Assembly (NCBI RefSeq): GCF_014127485.1 | Contig: NZ_CP059903.1 | Location: forward strand, 2,170,001-2,234,000 | Direction of reading: 5' to 3' | DNA from: Nocardioides dongkuii | GTDB taxonomy: Bacteria > Actinomycetota > Actinomycetes > Propionibacteriales > Nocardioidaceae | DNA length: 64,000 nt | Shown here: piece by piece, positions 37,480 to 45,133 of the stretch | Numbering within the stretch: position 1 is the first letter of the stretch | Layout of the letters: the number at the start of each line of letters is the position of its first letter | Translations under genes and position numbers: made by a program | The notes under the pieces: generated by a model | What the model was told of the DNA's origin: nothing | Databases searched by the model: none | The model's input: the letters and a program-made list of their open reading frames with translations, nothing else

Positions 37480-38020
37480 GGCTCCGCCGACGGGTCCGGG
37501 GCTGGGGACGCACCACCGCGAGCAGCTCGTCGAGCTCCGCCGCGACCTTGGCGCGCGCGCTGTCCCGGAGCTCGTGCACCGTGGCGAGGCCGACACCGCG
37601 GTGCGCGCCCTCCGCGAGAGCGGCGTCGAGCTGGACCTCGAAGGTCGCGCGGTCGAGCACCTCGCGCACGACCCCGACGCGCCCGACCATCGCGGCGAAG
37701 CGCTGCTGGTGGGCGTCGACGTGCTCGCCGAGCGCCGGGTCCCGCGGCACGCAGAGGGGGACGTGGCCGGCCTCCCGGGCCTCCGTGATCAGGCCGGGAC
37801 CACCGTGGCACACGACGACCGACGCCGCCTCGAGCAGCCCGGCGAGCTGGTCGTGCCCGAGGAAGTCCTTCCCCTCGGCGACGACCGGCGGGCGGGAGGC
37901 TCCGTGCTGCACGACGACGTGGACCTCGGGATGCCGCACCGCCGCGTCGTCGGCCCAGGCGACCATCCGGTCGAAGGGGTGGTGGTCGGTCCCCGCGAGG
38001 ACGAGCACGAGCGCGCTCAC
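37466..38020 (-). CDS. Alg13-like glycosyltransferase subunit (GT28 C-terminal domain)
   Basis: 184-aa catalytic half of a two-protein glycosyltransferase. LVLVLAGTDHHPFDRMVAWAD opens the fold, and SVVVCHGGPGLITEAREAGHVPLCVPRDPALGEHVDAHQ is the nucleotide-sugar-binding region of family GT28. It needs the membrane partner encoded just upstream. GTG at 38020 overlaps that partner's stop (GTGA). Known pairs of this kind (Alg13/Alg14, PssE/PssD, EpsF/EpsE) add an early sugar in polysaccharide repeat units. Confidence 0.87.
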   Translation of the reverse strand: MSALVLVLAGTDHHPFDRMVAWADDAAVRHPEVHVVVQHGASRPPVVAEGKDFLGHDQLAGLLEAASVVVCHGGPGLITEAREAGHVPLCVPRDPALGEHVDAHQQRFAAMVGRVGVVREVLDRATFEVQLDAALAEGAHRGVGLATVHELRDSARAKVAAELDELLAVVRPQPRTRRRSHAGR

Positions 38021-38520
38021 AGCAGCGGCCCCACGAGACGGGCGTCCGGGTAGAACGTGAGCTGGCTGGGCCACTGCACGATGCGTCGGGTCGTGAACGG
38101 CGCGCACAGGCGCCCCGTCATCGTGGGCGTGTCGACCCGGTCGTAGACCTCGATGAAGACGGTGGGGATGCCGAGCGACCAGGCGGCGGCGAAGAACGGG
38201 ACGGCGACCCCGGCGCCGGCGCTCACGACCAGGGACGGGCGCTCGTGGCACAGGAGCCGTACGGCGAGCGCAGCGTTGCGCAGGAGGTTCGGCACGTTGC
38301 GGGTGGTCGGCGAGTGGGACCACTCGACCCGCTCGCCACGGAGGCGGTCCTCGACGTCGGGCGTCCGGGGGCAGACCCAGACCCGCCCGTGCTTCTCCCA
38401 CCAGGAGCGGAGGGCCAGGAGGTGCGCCAGGTGGCCACCCTGGGTGCTGACCATCAGCACCGGCCCGGCCGGGTGGTGGGCGGCAGGCCCGGGCTGACCG
38501 GACCACGCGAGGGAGTTCAT
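38017..38520 (-). CDS. Alg14-like glycosyltransferase membrane subunit
   Basis: 167-aa partner of the downstream Alg13-like protein. VLMVSTQGGHLAHLLALRSWW opens a GT-B N-terminal half-fold, and SLVVSAGAGVAVPFFAAAWSLGIPTVFIEVYDRVD is the acceptor/membrane-association region. ATG at 38520 begins the minus-strand chain of five overlapping genes (38520 to 34653). The upstream gap holds a dyad shared with the opposite operon. Confidence 0.87.
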   Translation of the reverse strand: MNSLAWSGQPGPAAHHPAGPVLMVSTQGGHLAHLLALRSWWEKHGRVWVCPRTPDVEDRLRGERVEWSHSPTTRNVPNLLRNAALAVRLLCHERPSLVVSAGAGVAVPFFAAAWSLGIPTVFIEVYDRVDTPTMTGRLCAPFTTRRIVQWPSQLTFYPDARLVGPLL

Positions 38521-38573
38521 GCTCGGATCGTGGTCGCGCCTCGTCGCCCTCCGGCGACCTCGTACGACGGGTT

Positions 38574-38590
38574 CCTCAATTTTGGGGGAC
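38574..38590. promoter_or_regulatory. Dyad CCTCAATTTTGGGGGAC upstream of the Alg14-like operon
   Basis: Its complement GTCCCCCAAAATTGAGG matches GTCCCCCAAATGAGG at 40578-40592 apart from two extra bases in the middle. It lies between two divergent genes, a good place for an operator. Confidence 0.5.
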
Positions 38591-38682
38591 GCGCTGGACC
38601 GGCTCCCCGGAGTGACGACCCGCCGCCTCCCCCATCTGCGGTACGAGGCCGTGGGCCGGCCGCCCCGGTCTCCCGCCGCGGC

Positions 38683-38688
38683 TAGGTT
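38683..38688 (+). promoter_or_regulatory. -10 box of GH26-like lipoprotein gene, leaderless start
   Basis: TAGGTT, 7 bases before ATG at 38696; decides the start. Confidence 0.55.
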
Positions 38689-38695
38689 CCCTGCC

Positions 38696-39709
38696 ATGCC
38701 ACTTCCGCGCCGGGCACTGCTGCGCTGCGGCGCCGCCGCCGCGATCGCGGCCGCGGCGACCTCCTGCCGCGACGCCCCGGACGGCTCGGGAACGCCGACG
38801 CCCACTCCTGCGGCTCCACCCTCGACCCGCGCCGGCGCGGGTCCGGGCGCCGCGCCGCACACCCCGGCGTGGGCGGGAGAACCGCCCCCCGGCACCCTCT
38901 ACCTGGGCGCGTCGCTGCCCTACGGCCGGCCGCTGCGCGCGTGGGAACGGGAGCTCGGGTCGACGCTCTCGGTGCACCGCTCCTACTTCCGCCCGGACCC
39001 CAACGAGACGGCGCAGCTGGTGTGGCGCTGCCGCGACGACCTGGCCCACCAGCGCCTCCCGCACGTCTCCACCAAGCCGCCGGGGTCCTGGCGCGACGTC
39101 GCGGCGGGCCACCACGACCCCTGGCTCGGCGACATCCTCCGCCGGCTCGGCCGGCTGGACGCCCCGATCTTCTTCACCGTGCACCACGAGCCCGAGAACG
39201 ACGCGGGAGCGGTGGGGATGCAGGCGCGCGACTTCGTCGCGATGCAGCGTCACGTGATCGACCTGGCGGCCCGTGCCGCGCCGCAGGTGAGCGTCGTCCC
39301 CGTGATCCAGCACTGGAGCTTCGAGCCGCTGCGCGGCGCGGTCGACCCGACCGCGTGGATCGTCGAGGAGGCGCCCATGCTCGGGATCGACGTCTACAAC
39401 CCCTGGTCGCCGACGAACGGCAAGAGCTGGCGCAGCTTCGGCAGCCGGGTCGACGAGGTCGTCGCCTGGACCGGCGAGCGCCCCTTGGCCATCGGCGAGT
39501 TCGGCTCCCGCGACGACCCGACCCACCCGGGCGCCGCCGCCCAGTGGCTGCGCGACGCCGCCGCGTACGCACGCAGCAGCAGCATCGTCTCGATGTCGTA
39601 CTTCAACTCCGGTGTGAAGGCCCCCGACGGGTCGCTGGAGATGAACAGGCCGACCGAGCAGGCGTTCGCCGAGCTGCTCGCCGCCGAGTGGGTGGCTCGC
39701 CCGGTGTGA
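38696..39709 (+). CDS. GH26-like glycoside hydrolase, exported lipoprotein
   Basis: 337-aa secreted enzyme. The signal LPRRALLRCGAAAAIAAAATSC has a twin-arginine start and a lipobox, so the protein is probably a Tat-exported lipoprotein. A Pro/Thr/Ala linker (to about residue 60) leads to a TIM barrel with IFFTVHHEPENDAG (candidate acid/base Glu) and PLAIGEFGSRDD (candidate nucleophile Glu), as in family 26 and related clan-A hydrolases. It may trim or release the polysaccharide made by the flanking operons. Two relatives lie at 50603-52535. The exact family is uncertain. Confidence 0.78.
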   Translation: MPLPRRALLRCGAAAAIAAAATSCRDAPDGSGTPTPTPAAPPSTRAGAGPGAAPHTPAWAGEPPPGTLYLGASLPYGRPLRAWERELGSTLSVHRSYFRPDPNETAQLVWRCRDDLAHQRLPHVSTKPPGSWRDVAAGHHDPWLGDILRRLGRLDAPIFFTVHHEPENDAGAVGMQARDFVAMQRHVIDLAARAAPQVSVVPVIQHWSFEPLRGAVDPTAWIVEEAPMLGIDVYNPWSPTNGKSWRSFGSRVDEVVAWTGERPLAIGEFGSRDDPTHPGAAAQWLRDAAAYARSSSIVSMSYFNSGVKAPDGSLEMNRPTEQAFAELLAAEWVARPV

Positions 39710-39733
39710 CCGCCACCGCGCCGGCCGGTGCCC

Positions 39734-40546
39734 TCACCGGTCGATCCGGACGTACACGTCGTCGACGCGACCGTGGAACTGGTCGTCGTCGTCGCCCAGG
39801 CCGGGGCTGCCGACGCGGATCGGCTCGTCGTTGGTCACCGACCCGGTCGCGCCCGCGCGCCGGGCCACCGACCCGTCGACGGTGATCGCGAGCCCCTCAC
39901 CGTCGCGCCGGCAGACCACCCGGTGCCACGCCGAGTCCGCGACCGTGGTGTCCGAGCGCACGACCAGCACCTCGTCGCCCGAGCGCACCTGGCAGCTCGG
40001 GAAGCCCGCCTCGCTGTCGACCTGCAGCTTCCACTGGCCGCCACCGCTGCCGAACCGTCCCTTCTGCACGATGTTCGAGGCGCCGGTCGCCTGGTCCGCG
40101 GCCAGCCAGACCGTCGCGCCGAACTCGAAGTCGTCCGTCCCGGCGTCGAGCGAGCGCGTGGGCGGGACCTCGACCAGGCCACGCGGACACCCGCTGACCG
40201 CCCGGCACGGCGCGGGGAAGGCGATGGAGACGGCGCTGTCGTCCGCACCGGCAGCCGGTCGCACCGCTCCCCCGCTGGCCACGAGCACCCGGCCGACCCC
40301 CGGTCCGCCGGCGGCGTCCGGGTAGGCCGTCGCGCCGTCGTAGCCGAGCGTCTCCTCCTCGAAGGACAACCACAGGTCGGCGCCGGAGAGGTCGGCCGCA
40401 CGCGTGCTCGTCGAGCTCGGCTGCGGCGTATCCGGACGCAGGTCCGGTCCCGCCGCGTCGCCTCCGCAGCCCGTCAGGACCACGGCCACCACGGCCACCA
40501 CGGCCACCACGGCGCCCACCCAGGGTCGTCTGCCCGCTCTGCGCAC
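39734..40546 (-). CDS. LamG/concanavalin-like lipoprotein
   Basis: 270-aa exported protein. The signal peptide core is VVAVVAVVAVV with lipobox LTGC, encoded in part by a 9-bp tandem repeat. Residues about 55-270 form a jelly-roll domain of LamG type: DLWLSFEEETLGYDGATAYPD at the start, FEFGATVWLAADQ, NIVQKGRFGSGGGQWKLQV, HRVVCRRDGEGLAITVDG and FHGRVDDVYV at the end. Four cysteines could pair. It likely binds a glycan at the cell surface. It diverges from the plus-strand operon. Confidence 0.8.
   Translation of the reverse strand: MRRAGRRPWVGAVVAVVAVVAVVLTGCGGDAAGPDLRPDTPQPSSTSTRAADLSGADLWLSFEEETLGYDGATAYPDAAGGPGVGRVLVASGGAVRPAAGADDSAVSIAFPAPCRAVSGCPRGLVEVPPTRSLDAGTDDFEFGATVWLAADQATGASNIVQKGRFGSGGGQWKLQVDSEAGFPSCQVRSGDEVLVVRSDTTVADSAWHRVVCRRDGEGLAITVDGSVARRAGATGSVTNDEPIRVGSPGLGDDDDQFHGRVDDVYVRIDR
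40480..40513. repeat. 9-bp tandem repeat CCACGGCCA, about 3.7 copies
   Basis: Exact in-frame repeats inside the signal-peptide region of the LamG-like lipoprotein gene. Gain or loss of a unit would lengthen or shorten the membrane core by three residues without a frameshift. Confidence 0.85.
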
Positions 40547-40577
40547 TGCTCCTCCTCTCCTCCCCCCGGGCCCGGTA

Positions 40578-40600
40578 CCTCATTTGGGGGACGAGTCCCC
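40578..40600. promoter_or_regulatory. Dyad CCTCATTTGGGGGAC plus GGGGAC-GA-GTCCCC palindrome
   Basis: Two overlapping inverted repeats in the divergent gap between the LamG-like gene and the sulfated-polysaccharide operon. The first matches the site at 38574-38590. A -10 box TAGCGT follows at 40632-40637. Confidence 0.5.
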
Positions 40601-40631
40601 GGGATCCCCCTGACGGCCGCAGCCGCGGACC

Positions 40632-40637
40632 TAGCGT
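40632..40637 (+). promoter_or_regulatory. -10 box of the plus-strand polysaccharide operon
   Basis: TAGCGT in CCTAGCGTCCCG; the same ten-base context CCTAGCGTCC recurs at 49148 before the lamin-tail gene. Confidence 0.5.
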
Positions 40638-40696
40638 CCCGGAGGGTGACCGGTCCGTGGGGGACGCGGCACAGGGACCACCACCAGGGAGTCGTC

Positions 40697-41647
40697 GTGA
40701 AGGTGCTGTACATCGCGGGTGTCGGTCGGTCCGGCAGCACCTTGCTCGAACGCATGCTCGGCGCCATCCCGGGCGCTGTCAACGTCGGCGAGCTCAACGC
40801 GATCTTCTCCCGCGTCGCCATGCAGGACCAGCGCTGCGGCTGCGGCACCCCCTTCAGCCGGTGCCCCTTCTGGGCCGCCGTGGGTGAGGAGGCGTTCGGC
40901 GGGTGGTCCGAGGTGACCCGCCGGATGGCCGACCTCCAGCCCCGGGTGGTGCGGCAGCGGCACGTCCCCCGGATGGCGACCGGGGTCGCGAGCCCGACGT
41001 ACCTGCGCGAGCTGGAGGAGTACCTCGACGTCCACCACCGCCTCTACCGGGCGGTGGCGTCGGTGTCGGGGGCCGACATCGTCGTGGACGCGAGCAAGTC
41101 CACCGCCCAGCTCTTCGCCCTGCGCCGCATCGAGGACCTCGACCTCCGCATCCTGCACCTCGTCCGCGACTCCCGGGGGGTGGCCCACTCCTGGGGCAAG
41201 GCCGGCGTGCGCAAGCCGCAGTCGGCCGACGGCGACACGATGGGGACCTACCCGCCGCACCGCCTGGCGGTGCTGTGGTCGGCCCTCGAGCTCGAGTGCG
41301 GCCTCCTCGGCTCGGCCGCGCCGTACGCCGCCCGGGTGCGGTACGAGGACCTCGTCGCCGACCCGCGACCGACGCTCGAGCGCGCGCTCACCGACGTCGG
41401 CCTGGCACCCGACGGCTGGCTCGCCCACGTCGGGCGGCACAGCGTGGCGCTGGGCCACAGCCACGGCATCGCCGGCAGCCGGACCCGGTTCGTGACCGGC
41501 CAGATCGACCTGCGGCTCGACGACGCGTGGCGCTCCGCGCTGCCCGCGGGCGCTCGGCGGGTGGTCACCGCGCTGACCCTCCCCCAGCTCATCCACTACG
41601 GGTACGTCGGCGGCCGCCCCGGAGCCGTCGCCGAGCGGGTCGCCTGA
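40697..41647 (+). CDS. Sulfotransferase (type 3), first gene of plus-strand operon
   Basis: 316-aa PAPS-dependent sulfotransferase. VLYIAGVGRSGSTLLERMLG (residues 3-22) is the 5'-phosphosulfate loop, and LRILHLVRDSRGVAHSWGK the 3'-phosphate loop. The cysteine signature QRCGCGTPFSRCPFW follows the first loop. It is paralogous to the product at 36436-37479. GTG at 40697 with AGGGAG upstream. Its stop overlaps the polymerase start by one base (TGATG). Confidence 0.9.
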   Translation: MKVLYIAGVGRSGSTLLERMLGAIPGAVNVGELNAIFSRVAMQDQRCGCGTPFSRCPFWAAVGEEAFGGWSEVTRRMADLQPRVVRQRHVPRMATGVASPTYLRELEEYLDVHHRLYRAVASVSGADIVVDASKSTAQLFALRRIEDLDLRILHLVRDSRGVAHSWGKAGVRKPQSADGDTMGTYPPHRLAVLWSALELECGLLGSAAPYAARVRYEDLVADPRPTLERALTDVGLAPDGWLAHVGRHSVALGHSHGIAGSRTRFVTGQIDLRLDDAWRSALPAGARRVVTALTLPQLIHYGYVGGRPGAVAERVA

Positions 41648-43020
41648 TGTCCCTCACGATCGGTGCGCTCCCGGCGGTCCCGGCGCGCCCCCTCGCCCGG
41701 CCGCGGCCGCCCCGCCGCCTGCTCGGACCCGGGTGGCCGCTGAGCGTCCTCTACCTCGGCTTCCCGCTGTGGTGGGCACTCGGTCTCGCCCAGGTCATCT
41801 TCTTCGTCGTCGCCATCGCGATGACGGTCATCCTGCGCCGGCAGGGTGGCCTGCGGGTGCCCCGCGGATTCGCCCCCTGGCTGCTCTTCCTGGTCTGGAT
41901 GGGGGCCGGCGCCCTGCTCTTCCACGCCACCGCCCCGGGCACGGTGCCGGGCGGAAGCATGGGGCGGCTGGCCAACTTCTCGGTCTGGGCGCTGTGGTAC
42001 CTCGCGACCACGGTCGCGATGCTGTACGTCGCGAACACCGCGCGCGAGGTGTCGACCCAGCGGATCGTGCGGCTGCTGGCATGGATGTTCGTGGTGACGA
42101 CCAGCTTCGGCCTGCTGGCGCTGGCCGCCCCGACGCTGGAGTTCGAGTCGCCGGTCGAGCTCCTCCTGCCCGACAGCCTGGTGTCGACCAACTTCGTGCG
42201 CACCCTCGTCCACCCCTCGTTGTCGTCCTCGAGCGACTTCCTCGGCTACGACCAGCCCCGGCCGACGGCGCCCTTCCCGTACTCGAACGCCTGGGGCAAC
42301 AACCTCGCGCTCTACCTCCCGTTCTTCGTCCTCGCCTGCTTCGGGCGGGACGCGGGCTGGCGGCGCCCGCTCGGTGCGGTGGTGCTGGTCGCGGCCGTCC
42401 TGCCGATCACCTTCTCGCTCAACCGCGGCCTGTGGATCTCCCTCGCGGTCGCGGCGGTGTACGCCGCGGTCCGGCTCGCGGTCAACGGCCGCGGGCGCGC
42501 GCTCCAGGCCCTGGTGGCCGCGCTGGTGGTCGGCGGCATCGTGTTCGTCTCCTCCCCGCTCTACGACACGCTGCTCCTCCGGGTCGAGACGCCGCACTCG
42601 AACGACCGCCGCGCCGGCACCGCCGAGACCGTGCTGACGACGACCGCCGAGGGGTCGCCCCTCCTCGGCTACGGCACCACCCGGACCATGCAGGGGAGCT
42701 TCAGCTCGCTGGCCGGCGGCGAGACCGACTCGTGCCACCAGTGCGCCGCCCCGCCGCTCGGCACCCAGGGCTTCATCTGGCGCCTGGTGATGACCACCGG
42801 GTTCGTCGGCACGGCGCTGTGCCTCTCGTTCTTCGCCCTGCAGTTCCTCCGGCGTGCCCGAGGACCGGCACCCCTGGACGTCACGACCTGCACGGTGCTC
42901 CTGGTCGCCGTCCTCTGCTTCTTCGTCTACGACTCCCTGGGCTCGGCGATGTTCACCGTGATGGTGGCGGTCGGGCTGATGGCCCGCTCCGACCTCCCAC
43001 CCGAGGAGGTGGCGCCATGA
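41647..43020 (+). CDS. Wzy-like polysaccharide polymerase (O-antigen ligase family)
   Basis: 457-aa integral membrane protein with about eleven membrane helices. The large outward loop (about residues 165-225, LPDSLVSTNFVRTLVHP and PFPYSNAWGNNLALYLPFF) and the region NRGLWISLAVAAVYAAVRL with SPLLGYGTTRTM resemble the O-antigen ligase/polymerase family. It would join lipid-linked repeat units outside the membrane. It starts at ATG 41647 and overlaps both neighbours. Confidence 0.85.
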   Translation: MSLTIGALPAVPARPLARPRPPRRLLGPGWPLSVLYLGFPLWWALGLAQVIFFVVAIAMTVILRRQGGLRVPRGFAPWLLFLVWMGAGALLFHATAPGTVPGGSMGRLANFSVWALWYLATTVAMLYVANTAREVSTQRIVRLLAWMFVVTTSFGLLALAAPTLEFESPVELLLPDSLVSTNFVRTLVHPSLSSSSDFLGYDQPRPTAPFPYSNAWGNNLALYLPFFVLACFGRDAGWRRPLGAVVLVAAVLPITFSLNRGLWISLAVAAVYAAVRLAVNGRGRALQALVAALVVGGIVFVSSPLYDTLLLRVETPHSNDRRAGTAETVLTTTAEGSPLLGYGTTRTMQGSFSSLAGGETDSCHQCAAPPLGTQGFIWRLVMTTGFVGTALCLSFFALQFLRRARGPAPLDVTTCTVLLVAVLCFFVYDSLGSAMFTVMVAVGLMARSDLPPEEVAP

Positions 43021-44267
43021 GCGCGGACCGGCGCCCGCCCGCAGCGCCGTCGGGGTCGTACGCCGAGGAGGTGGCGCGGCTGCTGTGGCCCGCGCCGTGG
43101 GACGCGCCGTACGTCACCCGGCGCGGCCCGGGTGGTGGCGGCACCCACCGTGCCGCCTACGTCTTCCCGAGCGAGCGGCGCCCGCGGATGCTGGTCCCGG
43201 TCGACGTCCCCGGCTCGGCCGAGATGGTGCAGCGCCTCGGTGGCCCGGCGTCCCGGCTGATGCGCCCGGCCCGGCACCTGCTCGAGCGCTCGGTCCGGTC
43301 GCGCGCGCTCGGCCTGGTCCCGTGGCCGGTGCTGCGGGTCCCCGCCGCCCCGGGTGGCGCCGAGTCCGTCGAGGACCACCTCGCCGACGCGCTCGGGCAC
43401 GACGTCCGGATCGGGGTGCTGCTCGGCACCCGCCGGGTCAACCAGAAGCCGGTGCTGCAGGTCTTCGACCGCGCCGGGGTCCTGCGGGCGTACGCCAAGA
43501 TCGGCCACAACGAGCTGACGACCGACCTCGTCCGGCGCGAGGCGGCGTCCCTGACGACGGTGGGCCACCGACCTCGGACCTTCCGCGTGCCCCGGCTGCT
43601 CCACCACGGTCGCTGGTCGGGGCTCGAGGTGCTCGTGGTCTCGCCGCTCGCGACCGACCGGGACGCACGCGTGCCGCCCCCGGCACGGTCCGCGGCCGCG
43701 CGCGAGCTGGCCCTGCTCAGCGGCACCCGGGACGCCGCGCTGGCCGACAGCAGCTGGTGGTGCCGCACCCGCCGGAACGCCTCCCTCCTCCGGGACGAGC
43801 CGTACGGCGCCCGACTCGCCGCCGTGGTCCGCGCGGTCGAGGCCGCGAGCGGTCCGACGACCCTCCGGTTCGGTGGCTGGCACGGCGACTGGGGCGCCTG
43901 GAACATGGGCATGGGCGGCGGCACGCTGCACGTCTGGGACTGGGAGCGCTACGACGCCGACGTCCCCCTCGGCTTCGACGGGCTGCACTTCGCCGCCCAG
44001 GCGGTCCGCCCCGGGGACCGGCAGGCCCGCACCCAGGAGCGGGTCTTCCTGGACTCGCTCCCGGTGAGCCTGCGTCCCTTCCGCGTGCCGGTGTCCCTGC
44101 ACGGCCTCACGCTCCGCCTGTACCTGCTCGAGGTGGGGGTGCGCTACGTCGAGGCGCTCACCCACGGCGCCACGCCGGCGCTGGAGCGCCGCACCTCGTG
44201 GGTGCTCTCCCTGCTCGAGCGGCTCCTCGACGAGCCCACGGACCCTCCGACCCAAGGACGACCATGA
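43017..44267 (+). CDS. Phosphotransferase-fold protein in the polysaccharide operon
   Basis: 416-aa protein with a C-terminal aminoglycoside-phosphotransferase-like fold. FGGWHGDWGAWNMGMGG supplies the catalytic HGDxxxxN motif (near 290-305) and HVWDWERYD the metal-binding D-x-E. VLQVFDRAGVLRAYAKIG (near 140-160) gives the ATP-site Lys. It could phosphorylate a sugar, a lipid carrier or another small molecule; antibiotic resistance is unlikely from context. ATG overlaps the polymerase stop (ATGA), and its own stop overlaps the next start, so it belongs to the operon. Confidence 0.75.
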   Translation: MSADRRPPAAPSGSYAEEVARLLWPAPWDAPYVTRRGPGGGGTHRAAYVFPSERRPRMLVPVDVPGSAEMVQRLGGPASRLMRPARHLLERSVRSRALGLVPWPVLRVPAAPGGAESVEDHLADALGHDVRIGVLLGTRRVNQKPVLQVFDRAGVLRAYAKIGHNELTTDLVRREAASLTTVGHRPRTFRVPRLLHHGRWSGLEVLVVSPLATDRDARVPPPARSAAARELALLSGTRDAALADSSWWCRTRRNASLLRDEPYGARLAAVVRAVEAASGPTTLRFGGWHGDWGAWNMGMGGGTLHVWDWERYDADVPLGFDGLHFAAQAVRPGDRQARTQERVFLDSLPVSLRPFRVPVSLHGLTLRLYLLEVGVRYVEALTHGATPALERRTSWVLSLLERLLDEPTDPPTQGRP

Positions 44268-45133
44268 CTGTTCGCCACGCCGTTCCGCACCCCGTCAAGA
44301 CCGTCGGCCGGGCCGTCTCGGTCCGCGTCGGCGCCGCGACCGCGGCCCGCCGGCAGCTCCCGTCGTTCATCATGGTGGGCGCCCAGCGGGCGGGCACGAC
44401 CTCGCTGTTCCGCGCCCTGATGTCGCACCCGCTCGTGCACGCCGCGAACTACCACAAGGGCGTCAACTACTTCGACGTCCACTACGACCGCGACTTCGCC
44501 TGGTACCAGGGGCACTTCCCGACGCTCGCGCGCCTCCAGCGCGGCGCCGCGGGCCACGCCGGCGCGCCGGTCACCTTCGAGGCCAGCGGCTACTACATGT
44601 TCCACCCCTGCGCCGCCGAGCGCATCGCCCGGCACCTGCCGGAGGTCCGGCTCGTGGCCATGCTCCGCGACCCGGTGGAGCGCGCGTACTCGGCCTGGAA
44701 GCACGAGCACGCGCGGGGCTTCGAGCACGCGGGGTTCGAGGAGGCGCTCGAGCTCGAGGACGGCCGCCTGTCCGGCCAGGTCGAGCGGATGCTGGCCGAT
44801 CCCGGCTACCAGAGCTTCAGCCACCGCCACCACGCCTACGTCCGCCGCGGCCAGTACGACGAGCAGCTCCGCCGGATCCACGACCACGTCCCGGCCGACC
44901 GGGTGCACGTGGTCGAGAGCGAGTCCTTCTTCACCACGCCCGAGACGACCTACGCGGCGCTGCTGGACTTCCTCCAGCTGCCGCAGGTGCTCCCCGACCG
45001 CTTCGACCGGTGGAACGGGCGGCCGAGCTCGCCGATGCCGCAGACCACGCGACGCAGGCTGCGCGAGCACTTCCGCGGCCACGACCAGTCCCTCGCGACC
45101 CTCCTGCAGCGGGAGCCGGCGTGGGTGGACTGA
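44264..45133 (+). CDS. Sulfotransferase (type 1)
   Basis: 289-aa PAPS-dependent enzyme. FIMVGAQRAGTTSLFRALMSHP (about residues 35-56) is the 5'-phosphosulfate loop, and VAMLRDPVERAYSAWKHEHARG (about 128-149) the 3'-phosphate loop; GVNYFDVHYDRDFAWYQGHF is the substrate-loop region shared with the 34653-35486 protein. It is the fourth sulfotransferase of the locus. The last part of the gene overlaps the Wzz-like start by 13 bp. Confidence 0.9.
   Translation: MTVRHAVPHPVKTVGRAVSVRVGAATAARRQLPSFIMVGAQRAGTTSLFRALMSHPLVHAANYHKGVNYFDVHYDRDFAWYQGHFPTLARLQRGAAGHAGAPVTFEASGYYMFHPCAAERIARHLPEVRLVAMLRDPVERAYSAWKHEHARGFEHAGFEEALELEDGRLSGQVERMLADPGYQSFSHRHHAYVRRGQYDEQLRRIHDHVPADRVHVVESESFFTTPETTYAALLDFLQLPQVLPDRFDRWNGRPSSPMPQTTRRRLREHFRGHDQSLATLLQREPAWVD

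Noticed and set aside
43017..44267. An antibiotic-resistance phosphotransferase
   Set aside because: Coupling into the polysaccharide operon and the lack of close similarity to known resistance enzymes by eye make a pathway role more likely.
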